Positions 54,323 to 61,827 of a stretch of DNA of 64,000 bases are shown here, piece by piece. The stretch is from the NCBI RefSeq assembly GCF_036014015.1, contig NZ_CP107905.1, forward strand, positions 2,418,001 through 2,482,000, written 5' to 3'. Source of the stretch: Streptomyces sp. NBC_00457 (GTDB lineage: Bacteria; Actinomycetota; Actinomycetes; Streptomycetales; Streptomycetaceae). The notes beneath the pieces are model-generated. The model ran no database searches, was not told the origin of the DNA, and saw only the letters and a list, made by a program, of their open reading frames with translations. The position numbers and the translations under genes were made by a program. Position 1 is the first letter of the stretch, and each line of letters begins with the position of its first letter.

Positions 54323-55597
54323 TCACTTGGCGAGCGTCAGGGGGGTGCGCCGCTGCAGCACGCTGATCCTGGCCACGACGATGATCGACAGCGTGGCGAC
54401 CATGGCGATGTCGGTGAGCATCAGGGGCCAGCCGGTGATGTCGACCATCCCGCCGACCACCGCCGGGCCCAGGAAGCCCCCGCCGGCCCAGCCGACGGTG
54501 TACATACCGGCGTAGGTCCCGAAGACCCGCGCCGAGGGTGCGAGGTTCCACAGGACGACCACCGCGTTGACCAGGAAGCAGGTGGCGCCGGCCGCCGCGA
54601 GGCACAGCGCCACGGTGGCCCCCATCGGGGTCTGGATGAGCGTCCCCAGCACCATGGCACCGGCGAAGACCGACATGCCCACGGCCATGACCCGGAGCCG
54701 TCCGTAGCGCTCGGCGAGCACGGCCGCCGGGTAGGCCGCGAGGATGAAGGCGATACCGCTGGGCAGGGTGAGACCGCCGGCGGCCCCCTTCGACATGTCG
54801 AGGACTTCCATCCCGTACGGCGTGATCAGCGACCGGGACGCGGCCCACGCACTGCCGAAGAGGAGGATCGCGACCAGGAGCAGGAGCCGGCTGCGGTCGC
54901 TGTCCTTGAGGATCTCAACGAAGGTGTCCCGGACCCGTGGCTCGCAGCGCTCGGCGCTGTGCTTCACATCGCTCTCGGCCACCGCTGCCTGGTAGGCCGG
55001 GGACCGGCTGTCGCGCACGGTGGCCGCGAGCACCCCGATCGAGATCAGCATGATGATCGCGGGGATCGCGAACGCGAGGCTCAGGTGGTTGTCGATCAGG
55101 AAGATGCTGATGAGCGCGGCGACGATGGCCGTGATGCTGGAGGCGATCTTGACCGCGGCGTTGGCCCGGCTGCGTCGCTCGGGTGCGATGAAGTCCGGTA
55201 CGAGCGCCTCGGCGATCGGCTTGAAGGTGTTGGCGACGAGCGCGTAGGAGAACATCACCGCGATCAGGAGCGGCAGGGACGCCGCGCTGTGCGGGATGAG
55301 GATGAACAGCGCGGCGGCGATCGGCATCCCGACCACCAGGTAGGGCATCCGGCGCCCCCAGGAGGTCCTCGTCCGGTCGGACCGGTTGCCGATCCACGGC
55401 TGGATGAAGATGCCCAGCAGGTTGTCCATGCCCATCAGCAGGCCCACGACGGCCGCGCTGGCGAGGTGCTCCCGCAGGAGCGGCGGAACCTGGGATTCGT
55501 AGAAGTTCCAGGTCGACTCCTGCGCGAAGACCGCGAGAGCGACCAGGAAGGTGATGCGCCGGGTCCGTGTGCGCTGCCCTGCTGACATCGTCGTCAT
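54323..55597 (-). CDS. MFS transporter (SLC45/GPH-like)
   Basis: A 424-residue protein with 12 predicted hydrophobic segments. LLGIFIQPWIGNRSDRTRTSWGRRMPYLVVG in the first half is the Asp- and Arg-rich motif A typical of sucrose-transporter-like/GPH relatives. A long cytoplasmic loop lies between the two halves (about residues 190-225). It probably imports the compound degraded by the operon. The ATG at 55597 has no clear ribosome binding site; ATG 55588 is an alternative. Confidence 0.88.
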   Translation of the reverse strand: MTTMSAGQRTRTRRITFLVALAVFAQESTWNFYESQVPPLLREHLASAAVVGLLMGMDNLLGIFIQPWIGNRSDRTRTSWGRRMPYLVVGMPIAAALFILIPHSAASLPLLIAVMFSYALVANTFKPIAEALVPDFIAPERRSRANAAVKIASSITAIVAALISIFLIDNHLSLAFAIPAIIMLISIGVLAATVRDSRSPAYQAAVAESDVKHSAERCEPRVRDTFVEILKDSDRSRLLLLVAILLFGSAWAASRSLITPYGMEVLDMSKGAAGGLTLPSGIAFILAAYPAAVLAERYGRLRVMAVGMSVFAGAMVLGTLIQTPMGATVALCLAAAGATCFLVNAVVVLWNLAPSARVFGTYAGMYTVGWAGGGFLGPAVVGGMVDITGWPLMLTDIAMVATLSIIVVARISVLQRRTPLTLAK

Positions 55598-55664
55598 GAG
55601 GGGTCGTCCCTTCGCGCCGCCACCATGTCGGGCAGCTACTGGCTGGAGTGTCGGTGTGGGCGTG

Positions 55665-57737
55665 TCAGGTCCGGTCGACCTCGGCCACGAGGGTCAGGTC
55701 GTCGGTGATCCGGATCCGGCAGTCCGGCCCGAAGGAGCAGGAGGATTCGCGTTCCTCGAAGATCGCCGGTCCTTTCAGTTCGGTTCCCGGCGTGAGTGCG
55801 CTGCGGTTCCAGACAGTGGCCTCGAGCAGCCCGTGGCCAGGGAAGTGGACCGGCCGGACACCGCGGCTCGCGTCGCGTCCTCGTGCGGAGCCGCCCTCCG
55901 TCGACATCTCATGACCGGGCAGCCGCATCGAGAGCCGCCAGTTCACGACCTCAGCGGCCCCGTCGAGGGAACGACCGAACACGGAGCGGTACGTGGACTC
56001 GAAGGCGGCCCGGATACGCCCGAGACCGGCCGGGTCGAGGTCCTGCCCCGACACGTCGACCTCGATCTCGAAGCCCTGGCCGAGGTACCGCATGTCGACC
56101 GAGCGGCGGACATGGACCAGCTCCGGATCTGCCGGCCGGAGCGTTTCGGTGGCACGGGTCGTCATCTCGCCGTACAGCGCGGCGACCTGGTCCCAGTCGA
56201 CGTCGGCGAGAGGCGACGGCAGGCTGCGGACCTCGTCGACCGTCGGAGCGGCGGCCAGGAGCCCCCAGGCCGACATGACTCCGGCGCGCATCGGCACGAT
56301 CACCCGGGGGATCTTCAGCGCCTTCGCCAGTCCGTAGGCGTGGGCGGGCCCGGCTCCGCCGAAGGCCAGCAGCGCGAAGTCGGCGGGGTCCTTGCCCTGC
56401 TCGGACAGGTGCATACGGGCGGCGGCGGCCATGCTTTCGGTGACGACCTCGACGATCCCGGCGGCGGCGTCGGTGGTGTCGAGCCCCAGGGGGCCTGCCA
56501 CGTCACGTGTCAGCGCCTTGTGGGCCTCGCGTGTCCGCAGCCTCATCTCGCCGCCGAGGAAGTTCTCCGCGTCGAGATGGCCGAGCACCAGGTCGGCGTC
56601 CGACACGGTGGGCTGCTCGCCCCCACGCCCGTAGGCGACGGGGCCGGGTACCGAACCGGCGCTGCGCGGTCCCACCTTGAGCAGCCCGAGTGCGTCCGGT
56701 GCCGCGATCGAGCCGCCTCCCGAACCGATCTCGATCATGTCGACGACGGTCAGGCGTACCGGCAGCCCCGAGCCGGGTTTGAACTTGTCGACCCGCCCCG
56801 CCTCGAAGTCGTGCTTGAGCCGGGGCCTGCCCCCCTGCACGACGGCGATCTTCGCCGTCGTGCCGCCCATGTCGAAGGAGACGACGTCCTCCTCCCCCAG
56901 CGCCCGGGCGACGGTGGCCGCGGCGATGGCACCGGCCGCGGGTCCCGACTCGAGCAGCCGTACGGGGAAACGCTTCGCGTCCTCCAGGGTGGTGACGCCG
57001 CCGCCGGAGAGCATGATGCGCAGGGGCGCGTCGATCCCCATGGCGGTCAGGTCGTCCCGCAGGTCGTCGAGGTAGCGCGACATCAGGGGCTGCACGTAAG
57101 CGTTCAGGCAGGCGGTGCCGGCCCGCTCGTACTCGCCGATGACCGGGGCGACGGCGCTGGAGATCGTGACGGGGAGGTCGGGGTGGGCCCGTGCGACCAG
57201 GTCCCGGACTCGGTGCTCGTGCCCGGCGTTGCGGTAGGAGTGCATCAGCGCCACGGCCAGGGCCTCGATGCCCTGATCCGCCAGGTCCCGAACCGTCGCG
57301 AGGATCGCGCGGTCGTCGAGCGGTTCGAGTTCACGGCCGTCCGCGGCGATCCTCCCGGGTACCCCGCGGCGCAGGTGGCGCGGCACCAGCGGCTGGGCCG
57401 GTCGGGCGAGCAGATCGGTGGTGTCGAACCTCGTCTCCCGTCCCATTTCGAGGGAGTCGCTGAATCCGCTGGTGGCCAGCAGGCCGACGACCGCTCCGGT
57501 GCGTTCCAGCAGGGTGTTCGTCACCAGCGTGGTGCCATGCACGAGGCCCGCGATGTCGCCGGGGGCCGTGGACGTCTCCTCCAGCAGGCGGGCGATCCCC
57601 GCGGTGATGGCCTCGTTGGGGGCGTGGGGCGTGGTGGGCAGCTTGCCGGGCCAGGTCAGTCCCCGGCGGGGGTCGTGCAGCAGCAGATCGGTGAACGTTC
57701 CGCCGACATCGACGCCGATCCGGACCGTGCGGCTCAT
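55665..57737 (-). CDS. Hydantoinase/oxoprolinase subunit A
   Basis: A 690-residue ATPase-fold subunit of the HyuA family. The N-terminal GVDVGGTFTDLLLHD is the phosphate loop; LVHGTTLVTNTLLERTG, SFDMGGTTAKIAVVQGG and FGGAGPAHAYGLAKALKIPR follow. It would activate a cyclic amide or a carbonyl with ATP, as in 5-oxoprolinase, N-methylhydantoinase, caprolactamase or acetone carboxylase. Its ATG overlaps the stop of the B subunit gene (ATGA), so the two form a complex. Confidence 0.93.
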   Translation of the reverse strand: MSRTVRIGVDVGGTFTDLLLHDPRRGLTWPGKLPTTPHAPNEAITAGIARLLEETSTAPGDIAGLVHGTTLVTNTLLERTGAVVGLLATSGFSDSLEMGRETRFDTTDLLARPAQPLVPRHLRRGVPGRIAADGRELEPLDDRAILATVRDLADQGIEALAVALMHSYRNAGHEHRVRDLVARAHPDLPVTISSAVAPVIGEYERAGTACLNAYVQPLMSRYLDDLRDDLTAMGIDAPLRIMLSGGGVTTLEDAKRFPVRLLESGPAAGAIAAATVARALGEEDVVSFDMGGTTAKIAVVQGGRPRLKHDFEAGRVDKFKPGSGLPVRLTVVDMIEIGSGGGSIAAPDALGLLKVGPRSAGSVPGPVAYGRGGEQPTVSDADLVLGHLDAENFLGGEMRLRTREAHKALTRDVAGPLGLDTTDAAAGIVEVVTESMAAAARMHLSEQGKDPADFALLAFGGAGPAHAYGLAKALKIPRVIVPMRAGVMSAWGLLAAAPTVDEVRSLPSPLADVDWDQVAALYGEMTTRATETLRPADPELVHVRRSVDMRYLGQGFEIEVDVSGQDLDPAGLGRIRAAFESTYRSVFGRSLDGAAEVVNWRLSMRLPGHEMSTEGGSARGRDASRGVRPVHFPGHGLLEATVWNRSALTPGTELKGPAIFEERESSCSFGPDCRIRITDDLTLVAEVDRT

Positions 57738-59413
57738 CGGACCACCTCCTCACGTGCGTTCCCGCCCGCCGTCCGGGCTGTGAGCGGGTCCTGCTGACCG
57801 GCTGGGACGGTGTAGGCGGCGATCTCGTCGGCGATCAGGAGTTCGGGCTCGCGCTCCTCGGCCCGGCCGAACCCGCCGCCGCCCGCGAAGGAGATGACCA
57901 CCGACGCGCCGGGGGCCAGCTTCGAGATCGACTTCAGGGGGACGCGTTCGCCGGAGTCCAGGACGACCTGTGCGGTGGCACCCGGTTCACCGCCCGCCAG
58001 GCCGAGCGCGGGATGCCGCTCGCGGTCTCCGAGCAGCACCATCTGCACCGGCCGGCTCGTCGGGTTGCGGACCTCGATGGTCTGGCCCAGCCCTCCGCGG
58101 CGTCGGCCCCGTCCGCCCGATCCGGCACGCAGCTCCTTGCGGAGGAAGTGCAGCGGGGACGCGGCCTCCAGGGCCTCGATGCTGCCGCCGCCCGAGTTGG
58201 TCGGGAAGGCGGTGGTGGACAGCCCGTCCGAGTCCTTGGCCGCGCCCATGCCCGCGTTGGCGAAGAGCATGAGGCTGAAAGGCCGGCCGGAGTCGTCGAC
58301 GCCCGCGAAGCGGACCCGCAGGGCGGGGGCGCCGCCGCTGTCGGCGATGACCCGGTCCGGCAGCACCGGGGCCAGTGCCTGGTACACCGCGCAGGACAGG
58401 AGATGGCCGGTGAGGTGCCGTGCCACCACGGGCGCGGGAAACCTCGGGTTGACGATCGTGCCCTGCGGCGCGGTGACCTGGACGGACCGGTAGGAACCCC
58501 AGTTGGTCCGCGTGGACGGGTCCAGCAGGATCTTCAGCGGATACATGGAGTAGGCGCGGGTGTAGTTCAGCGTCGAGTTCGTCGCGAAGGGCACTTGGGG
58601 GGAGCTGCCGGTGTAGTCGATCCCGACCTCCTCGCCGCGCACGGTCACCGCGCACTCGATGTGCGTGGGGTGGCCGTCGACGCCGTCCGCGTCCAGGGCG
58701 GCGCGGTAGACGCCGTCGGGCAGGTCGCGGACGCCCGCCCGCATCGCGGTGTCGGTCACCGCGTGGACCTGGGCGGCGAACGCCTCGAAGTCCGGCTCAC
58801 GGAAATCGGCGAGGAACTCCTGGGCGCGTCGGCGGCACACGGCGTGCGCCGCGGCCTGCGCCTCCAGGTCGCCCCACACCTGGTCCGCCAGTCGTACGTT
58901 CGCCAGCAGCAGGTCCTTGACCCCCTGCTCGACCCGTCCGGCCCGGAACAGCCGCAGCGGAGGAATCAGGATGCCCTCACAGATCAGCTCGGTAGCGCTC
59001 ATCGAGGGTGTGCCACCGATGTCCGGTGAGTGCGCCACGGTGCCCGAGAACGCGACGAGCCGTCCTCGGTGGAAGACCGGGGAGATCATGGCGATGTCGG
59101 GCAGGTGCCCGGTGGCGATCCACGGGTCGTTCGTGATGACACTGTCGCCGTCCTGCCACTCGTCCGCCGGAAACCGTTCGAGGACCAGCGCGGTCAGCGA
59201 ACTCATCAGGGCGGCGAAGGCGGGGATGCCCGCCCGTGACTCGGCCATCGTGCGGCCCGCGCGGTCCATCAGGACCACGGTGTAGTCGTTCGACTCACGG
59301 ATGATCGTGGAGAAGGCCGTGCGCAGCATCGTGGAGGCCGCCTCGTCGGTGGCGGCGGCGAGCCGGTCCCAGCGCACCTCGAGACCGACCGGGTCGCGGA
59401 CAGGTCTGATCAT
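57734..59413 (-). CDS. Hydantoinase/oxoprolinase subunit B
   Basis: A 559-residue subunit of the HyuB family. TAFSTIIRESNDYTVVLMDRAGR, the metal-site region TGHLPDIAMISPVFHRGRLVAF (with downstream HSPDIGG), and SGGGSIEALEAASP are conserved, as is the late GRGRRRGGLGQTIEVRN. It catalyses the hydrolytic half of the ATP-dependent ring opening with subunit A. It overlaps the dehydrogenase gene upstream and the A subunit gene downstream by four bases each. Confidence 0.93.
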   Translation of the reverse strand: MIRPVRDPVGLEVRWDRLAAATDEAASTMLRTAFSTIIRESNDYTVVLMDRAGRTMAESRAGIPAFAALMSSLTALVLERFPADEWQDGDSVITNDPWIATGHLPDIAMISPVFHRGRLVAFSGTVAHSPDIGGTPSMSATELICEGILIPPLRLFRAGRVEQGVKDLLLANVRLADQVWGDLEAQAAAHAVCRRRAQEFLADFREPDFEAFAAQVHAVTDTAMRAGVRDLPDGVYRAALDADGVDGHPTHIECAVTVRGEEVGIDYTGSSPQVPFATNSTLNYTRAYSMYPLKILLDPSTRTNWGSYRSVQVTAPQGTIVNPRFPAPVVARHLTGHLLSCAVYQALAPVLPDRVIADSGGAPALRVRFAGVDDSGRPFSLMLFANAGMGAAKDSDGLSTTAFPTNSGGGSIEALEAASPLHFLRKELRAGSGGRGRRRGGLGQTIEVRNPTSRPVQMVLLGDRERHPALGLAGGEPGATAQVVLDSGERVPLKSISKLAPGASVVISFAGGGGFGRAEEREPELLIADEIAAYTVPAGQQDPLTARTAGGNAREEVVR

Positions 59414-60564
59414 GACGCCGCGATCTCCTCTCCGGCCGCGCCGGCGGCCGGGTCACTCGCCGCTGCGCCGCCGTGGCCGGCGAGTGACCTCGCGGTGATC
59501 CGGTCGGCGATGGCCTTCCCCAGCCCCACCGTGGTCCCCGTGCCGCCGAGGTCGGGGGTGACCACACCGGGCTCCTCGTCCAGGACGCTCTCGATCGCGG
59601 CCACGATGTGCGCGGCCGCCTCGTGCTCACCGAGGTGGGTGAGCATCATGGCGCCGCTCCAGATCTGGCCGACGGGGTTGGCGACACCGAGACCTGCGAT
59701 GTCCGGCGCCGATCCGTGCACCGGCTCGAAGAGGCTGGGGAAGGAGCGATCGGGGTTGATGTTGGCGCTGGGGGCGATGCCGATCGTTCCGGTGCAGGCC
59801 GGGCCGAGGTCCGAGAGGATGTCGCCGAACAGGTTGCTGGCGACGACCACGTCATACCGGTCGGGCTGGAGGACGAACTTCGCGGTCAGGATGTCGATGT
59901 GGTCCTTGTCGGCGGTCACGTCCGGGAACCGGGCGGCCATCGCCGTCGCGCGCTCGTCCCAGTAGGGCATGGAGATCGAGATCCCGTTGCTCTTCGTCGC
60001 CCAGGTCAGGTGCTTGCGCGGGCGGGACGAGGCGAGTTCGAAGGCATAGCGCAGGACACGGTCTACGCCGGTGCGTGTCATGACCGTCTCCTGCACCACC
60101 GTCTCGCGATCGGTGCCCTCGAAGATCCGGCCGCCGATGCTGGAGTACTCGCCCTCGGTGTTCTCCCGCACCACGTAGAAGTCGATGTCGCCCGGCCGGT
60201 GGTCACGCAGCGGACTGCGTACACCGCGCAGCAGCCGGACGGGACGCAGATTGACGTACTGGTCGAAGCCCCGCCGCAGCTGGAGCAGGCTGCCCCACAG
60301 CGACACATGGTCCGGGACCACCTCCGGCCATCCGACCGCGCCGAAGAAGATCGCGTCGAACCCACCGAGTACGTCCCGCCAGTCCTCGGGCAGCATCGTG
60401 CCGTGTCGCAGCCAGTAGTCGGCGCTGGCGAAGTGGAACTCGGTGACATCGAGTGCGAACCCGTGCACCTCGGCGGCGGCCCGCAGGCACCTCAGGCCCT
60501 CCGGAACCACCTCGCGGCCGATCCCGTCGCCCGGAATCGCTGCGATGCGATAGCTCTGCGGCAC
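59410..60564 (-). CDS. Tartrate/D-malate dehydrogenase-like enzyme
   Basis: A 384-residue member of the isocitrate/isopropylmalate dehydrogenase family. IPGDGIGREVVPEGL, FYVVRENTEGEYSSIGG, WATKSNGISISMPYWDE and the signature ASNLFGDILSDLGPACTGTIG with the metal Asps fit the tartrate dehydrogenase/D-malate dehydrogenase (TtuC/DmlA) subgroup better than LeuB. It would oxidatively decarboxylate a 2-hydroxy acid with NAD. The GTG follows GGGGAG by eight bases. It is the first gene of the operon, divergent from the LysR gene. Confidence 0.9.
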   Translation of the reverse strand: MPQSYRIAAIPGDGIGREVVPEGLRCLRAAAEVHGFALDVTEFHFASADYWLRHGTMLPEDWRDVLGGFDAIFFGAVGWPEVVPDHVSLWGSLLQLRRGFDQYVNLRPVRLLRGVRSPLRDHRPGDIDFYVVRENTEGEYSSIGGRIFEGTDRETVVQETVMTRTGVDRVLRYAFELASSRPRKHLTWATKSNGISISMPYWDERATAMAARFPDVTADKDHIDILTAKFVLQPDRYDVVVASNLFGDILSDLGPACTGTIGIAPSANINPDRSFPSLFEPVHGSAPDIAGLGVANPVGQIWSGAMMLTHLGEHEAAAHIVAAIESVLDEEPGVVTPDLGGTGTTVGLGKAIADRITARSLAGHGGAAASDPAAGAAGEEIAAS

Positions 60565-60661
60565 GAATCCACTCCCCAGTCCAGGTGATCGATGCGCTCG
60601 TCCGGCGATGAACGCTCTGTCCAGGAGAGGAGGCGTTCCGGCCCGCGGCGCGACTGGGTCC

Positions 60662-60710
60662 TACCTTGGCCAGCGGTGACACCCGTTACAAGGCCGTAAC
60701 GGGCAAGGTA
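60662..60710. promoter_or_regulatory. Nested palindromes in the LysR / operon divergent promoter
   Basis: CCCGTTAC (60682-60689) and GTAACGGG (60696-60703) form a perfect 8-bp inverted repeat with a 6-base centre. Outside it, TACCTTG (60662-60668) mirrors CAAGGTA (60704-60710). The core GTTAC-N6-GTAAC resembles a LysR-type T-N11-A site. It lies 19 bases before the LysR start and about 120 before the operon start. Confidence 0.65.
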
Positions 60711-60721
60711 CGTTTTCCCCT

Positions 60722-61699
60722 GTGGAAAGCCCCAAGCGTTCTGGTCGCCCCTCGTCCAAGAGCCGTTCAGCCGTGGACGACCTTCAGTTCTTCCACGTGG
60801 TCGCGGCGAGCGAGACGCTGACGGCCGCGTCGCGAGAACTCGGTTGCTCGCTGCCCGTCGTCAGCAAACGCCTCAGCGCGCTGGAGCGCCGTCTGGATGT
60901 CCGGCTCGTCCAGCGCGGCGCCCGCCGACTCGTGCTGACTTCGGAGGGTGAGCTGTACGCGGCGCGCGTGGAGGCGATCCTCGACCAGGTACGAGAGCTG
61001 GAGGACGCGATCACCGACACGGCCGCGGGGGTGCGCGGCTCCCTGGTCGTCGAGGCCACGCTCGGTCTCGGCCGCGCCCACATCGCGCCGCTGCTCGGCG
61101 AGTTCGCCGCGGCCCATCCGGAACTGCGCGTCCGGATGCAGACATCCGCGCTTCCGCTACGGCCCCACCAGCGTGAGTTCGACGTGGCCGTCCACGTCGG
61201 CATGCCGCCCGACTCCTCGCTGCGCATGCGGCGGCTGGCCAAGAACCGGCGCGTGCCCTGCGCGGCGCCGTCCTACCTCGCCGAGTACGGCACCCCGGCC
61301 GGCGTCGAGGATCTGGCCCACCACAACTGCATCGTGCTGCGGGAGAACGAGAGCGATTTCGCGCTGTGGCGCTTCGGGGACGCGGACCGTCCCCGGCATG
61401 TGCGGGTGCACGGCAGCCTGTCCAGCAATGACGGCGACGTGGTGACCGGCTGGGCGCTGGAGGGCCGGGGCGTGATCATGCGCTCGGAGTGGCACGTCAG
61501 GCCGCATCTGGACCGGGGCGAACTCGTCCGGGTGCTGCCGCACCTGGCGACACCGGCCGCCGACATCTACGCCCTCCTCGAGGAGGACGGGCATGTCCCG
61601 CGACGGGTCAGCGCGCTCATCGACTACCTCGCCGCACGGCTCCCGCTACGGCTGGGACACGTGAAGGACCAGTCCGGAGCCGCGCGGGGCGCCGGCTAG
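60722..61699 (+). CDS. LysR-family transcriptional regulator
   Basis: A 325-residue regulator. DDLQFFHVVAASETLTAASR, then LGCSLPVVSKRLSALERRLDVRL form the winged HTH (residues 18-62), followed by the substrate-binding domain (GSLVVEATLGLGRAHIAPLLGEFAAAHPEL). The GTG at 60722 adds a basic 18-residue leader. A GTG at 60773 would give the usual LysR N-terminus and may be the true start. It is divergent from the tartrate dehydrogenase-led operon and probably activates it in response to the pathway substrate. Confidence 0.9.
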   Translation: MESPKRSGRPSSKSRSAVDDLQFFHVVAASETLTAASRELGCSLPVVSKRLSALERRLDVRLVQRGARRLVLTSEGELYAARVEAILDQVRELEDAITDTAAGVRGSLVVEATLGLGRAHIAPLLGEFAAAHPELRVRMQTSALPLRPHQREFDVAVHVGMPPDSSLRMRRLAKNRRVPCAAPSYLAEYGTPAGVEDLAHHNCIVLRENESDFALWRFGDADRPRHVRVHGSLSSNDGDVVTGWALEGRGVIMRSEWHVRPHLDRGELVRVLPHLATPAADIYALLEEDGHVPRRVSALIDYLAARLPLRLGHVKDQSGAARGAG

Positions 61700-61827
61700 G
61701 CCTGTCGAACGCACCTGACGGTGCCGAGTCGAACCGTCAAAAAACCCTCAGGTTCCCCGTGAGGCGGTCGTCAAGTCCACTCAGAAGGATGTGGCGGGTC
61801 GTCTTCCGAACAGTGAGGGAATCATTG

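Noticed and set aside
55551..57797. 748-codon open frame on the plus strand
   Set aside because: Antisense shadow of the hydantoinase A subunit gene.
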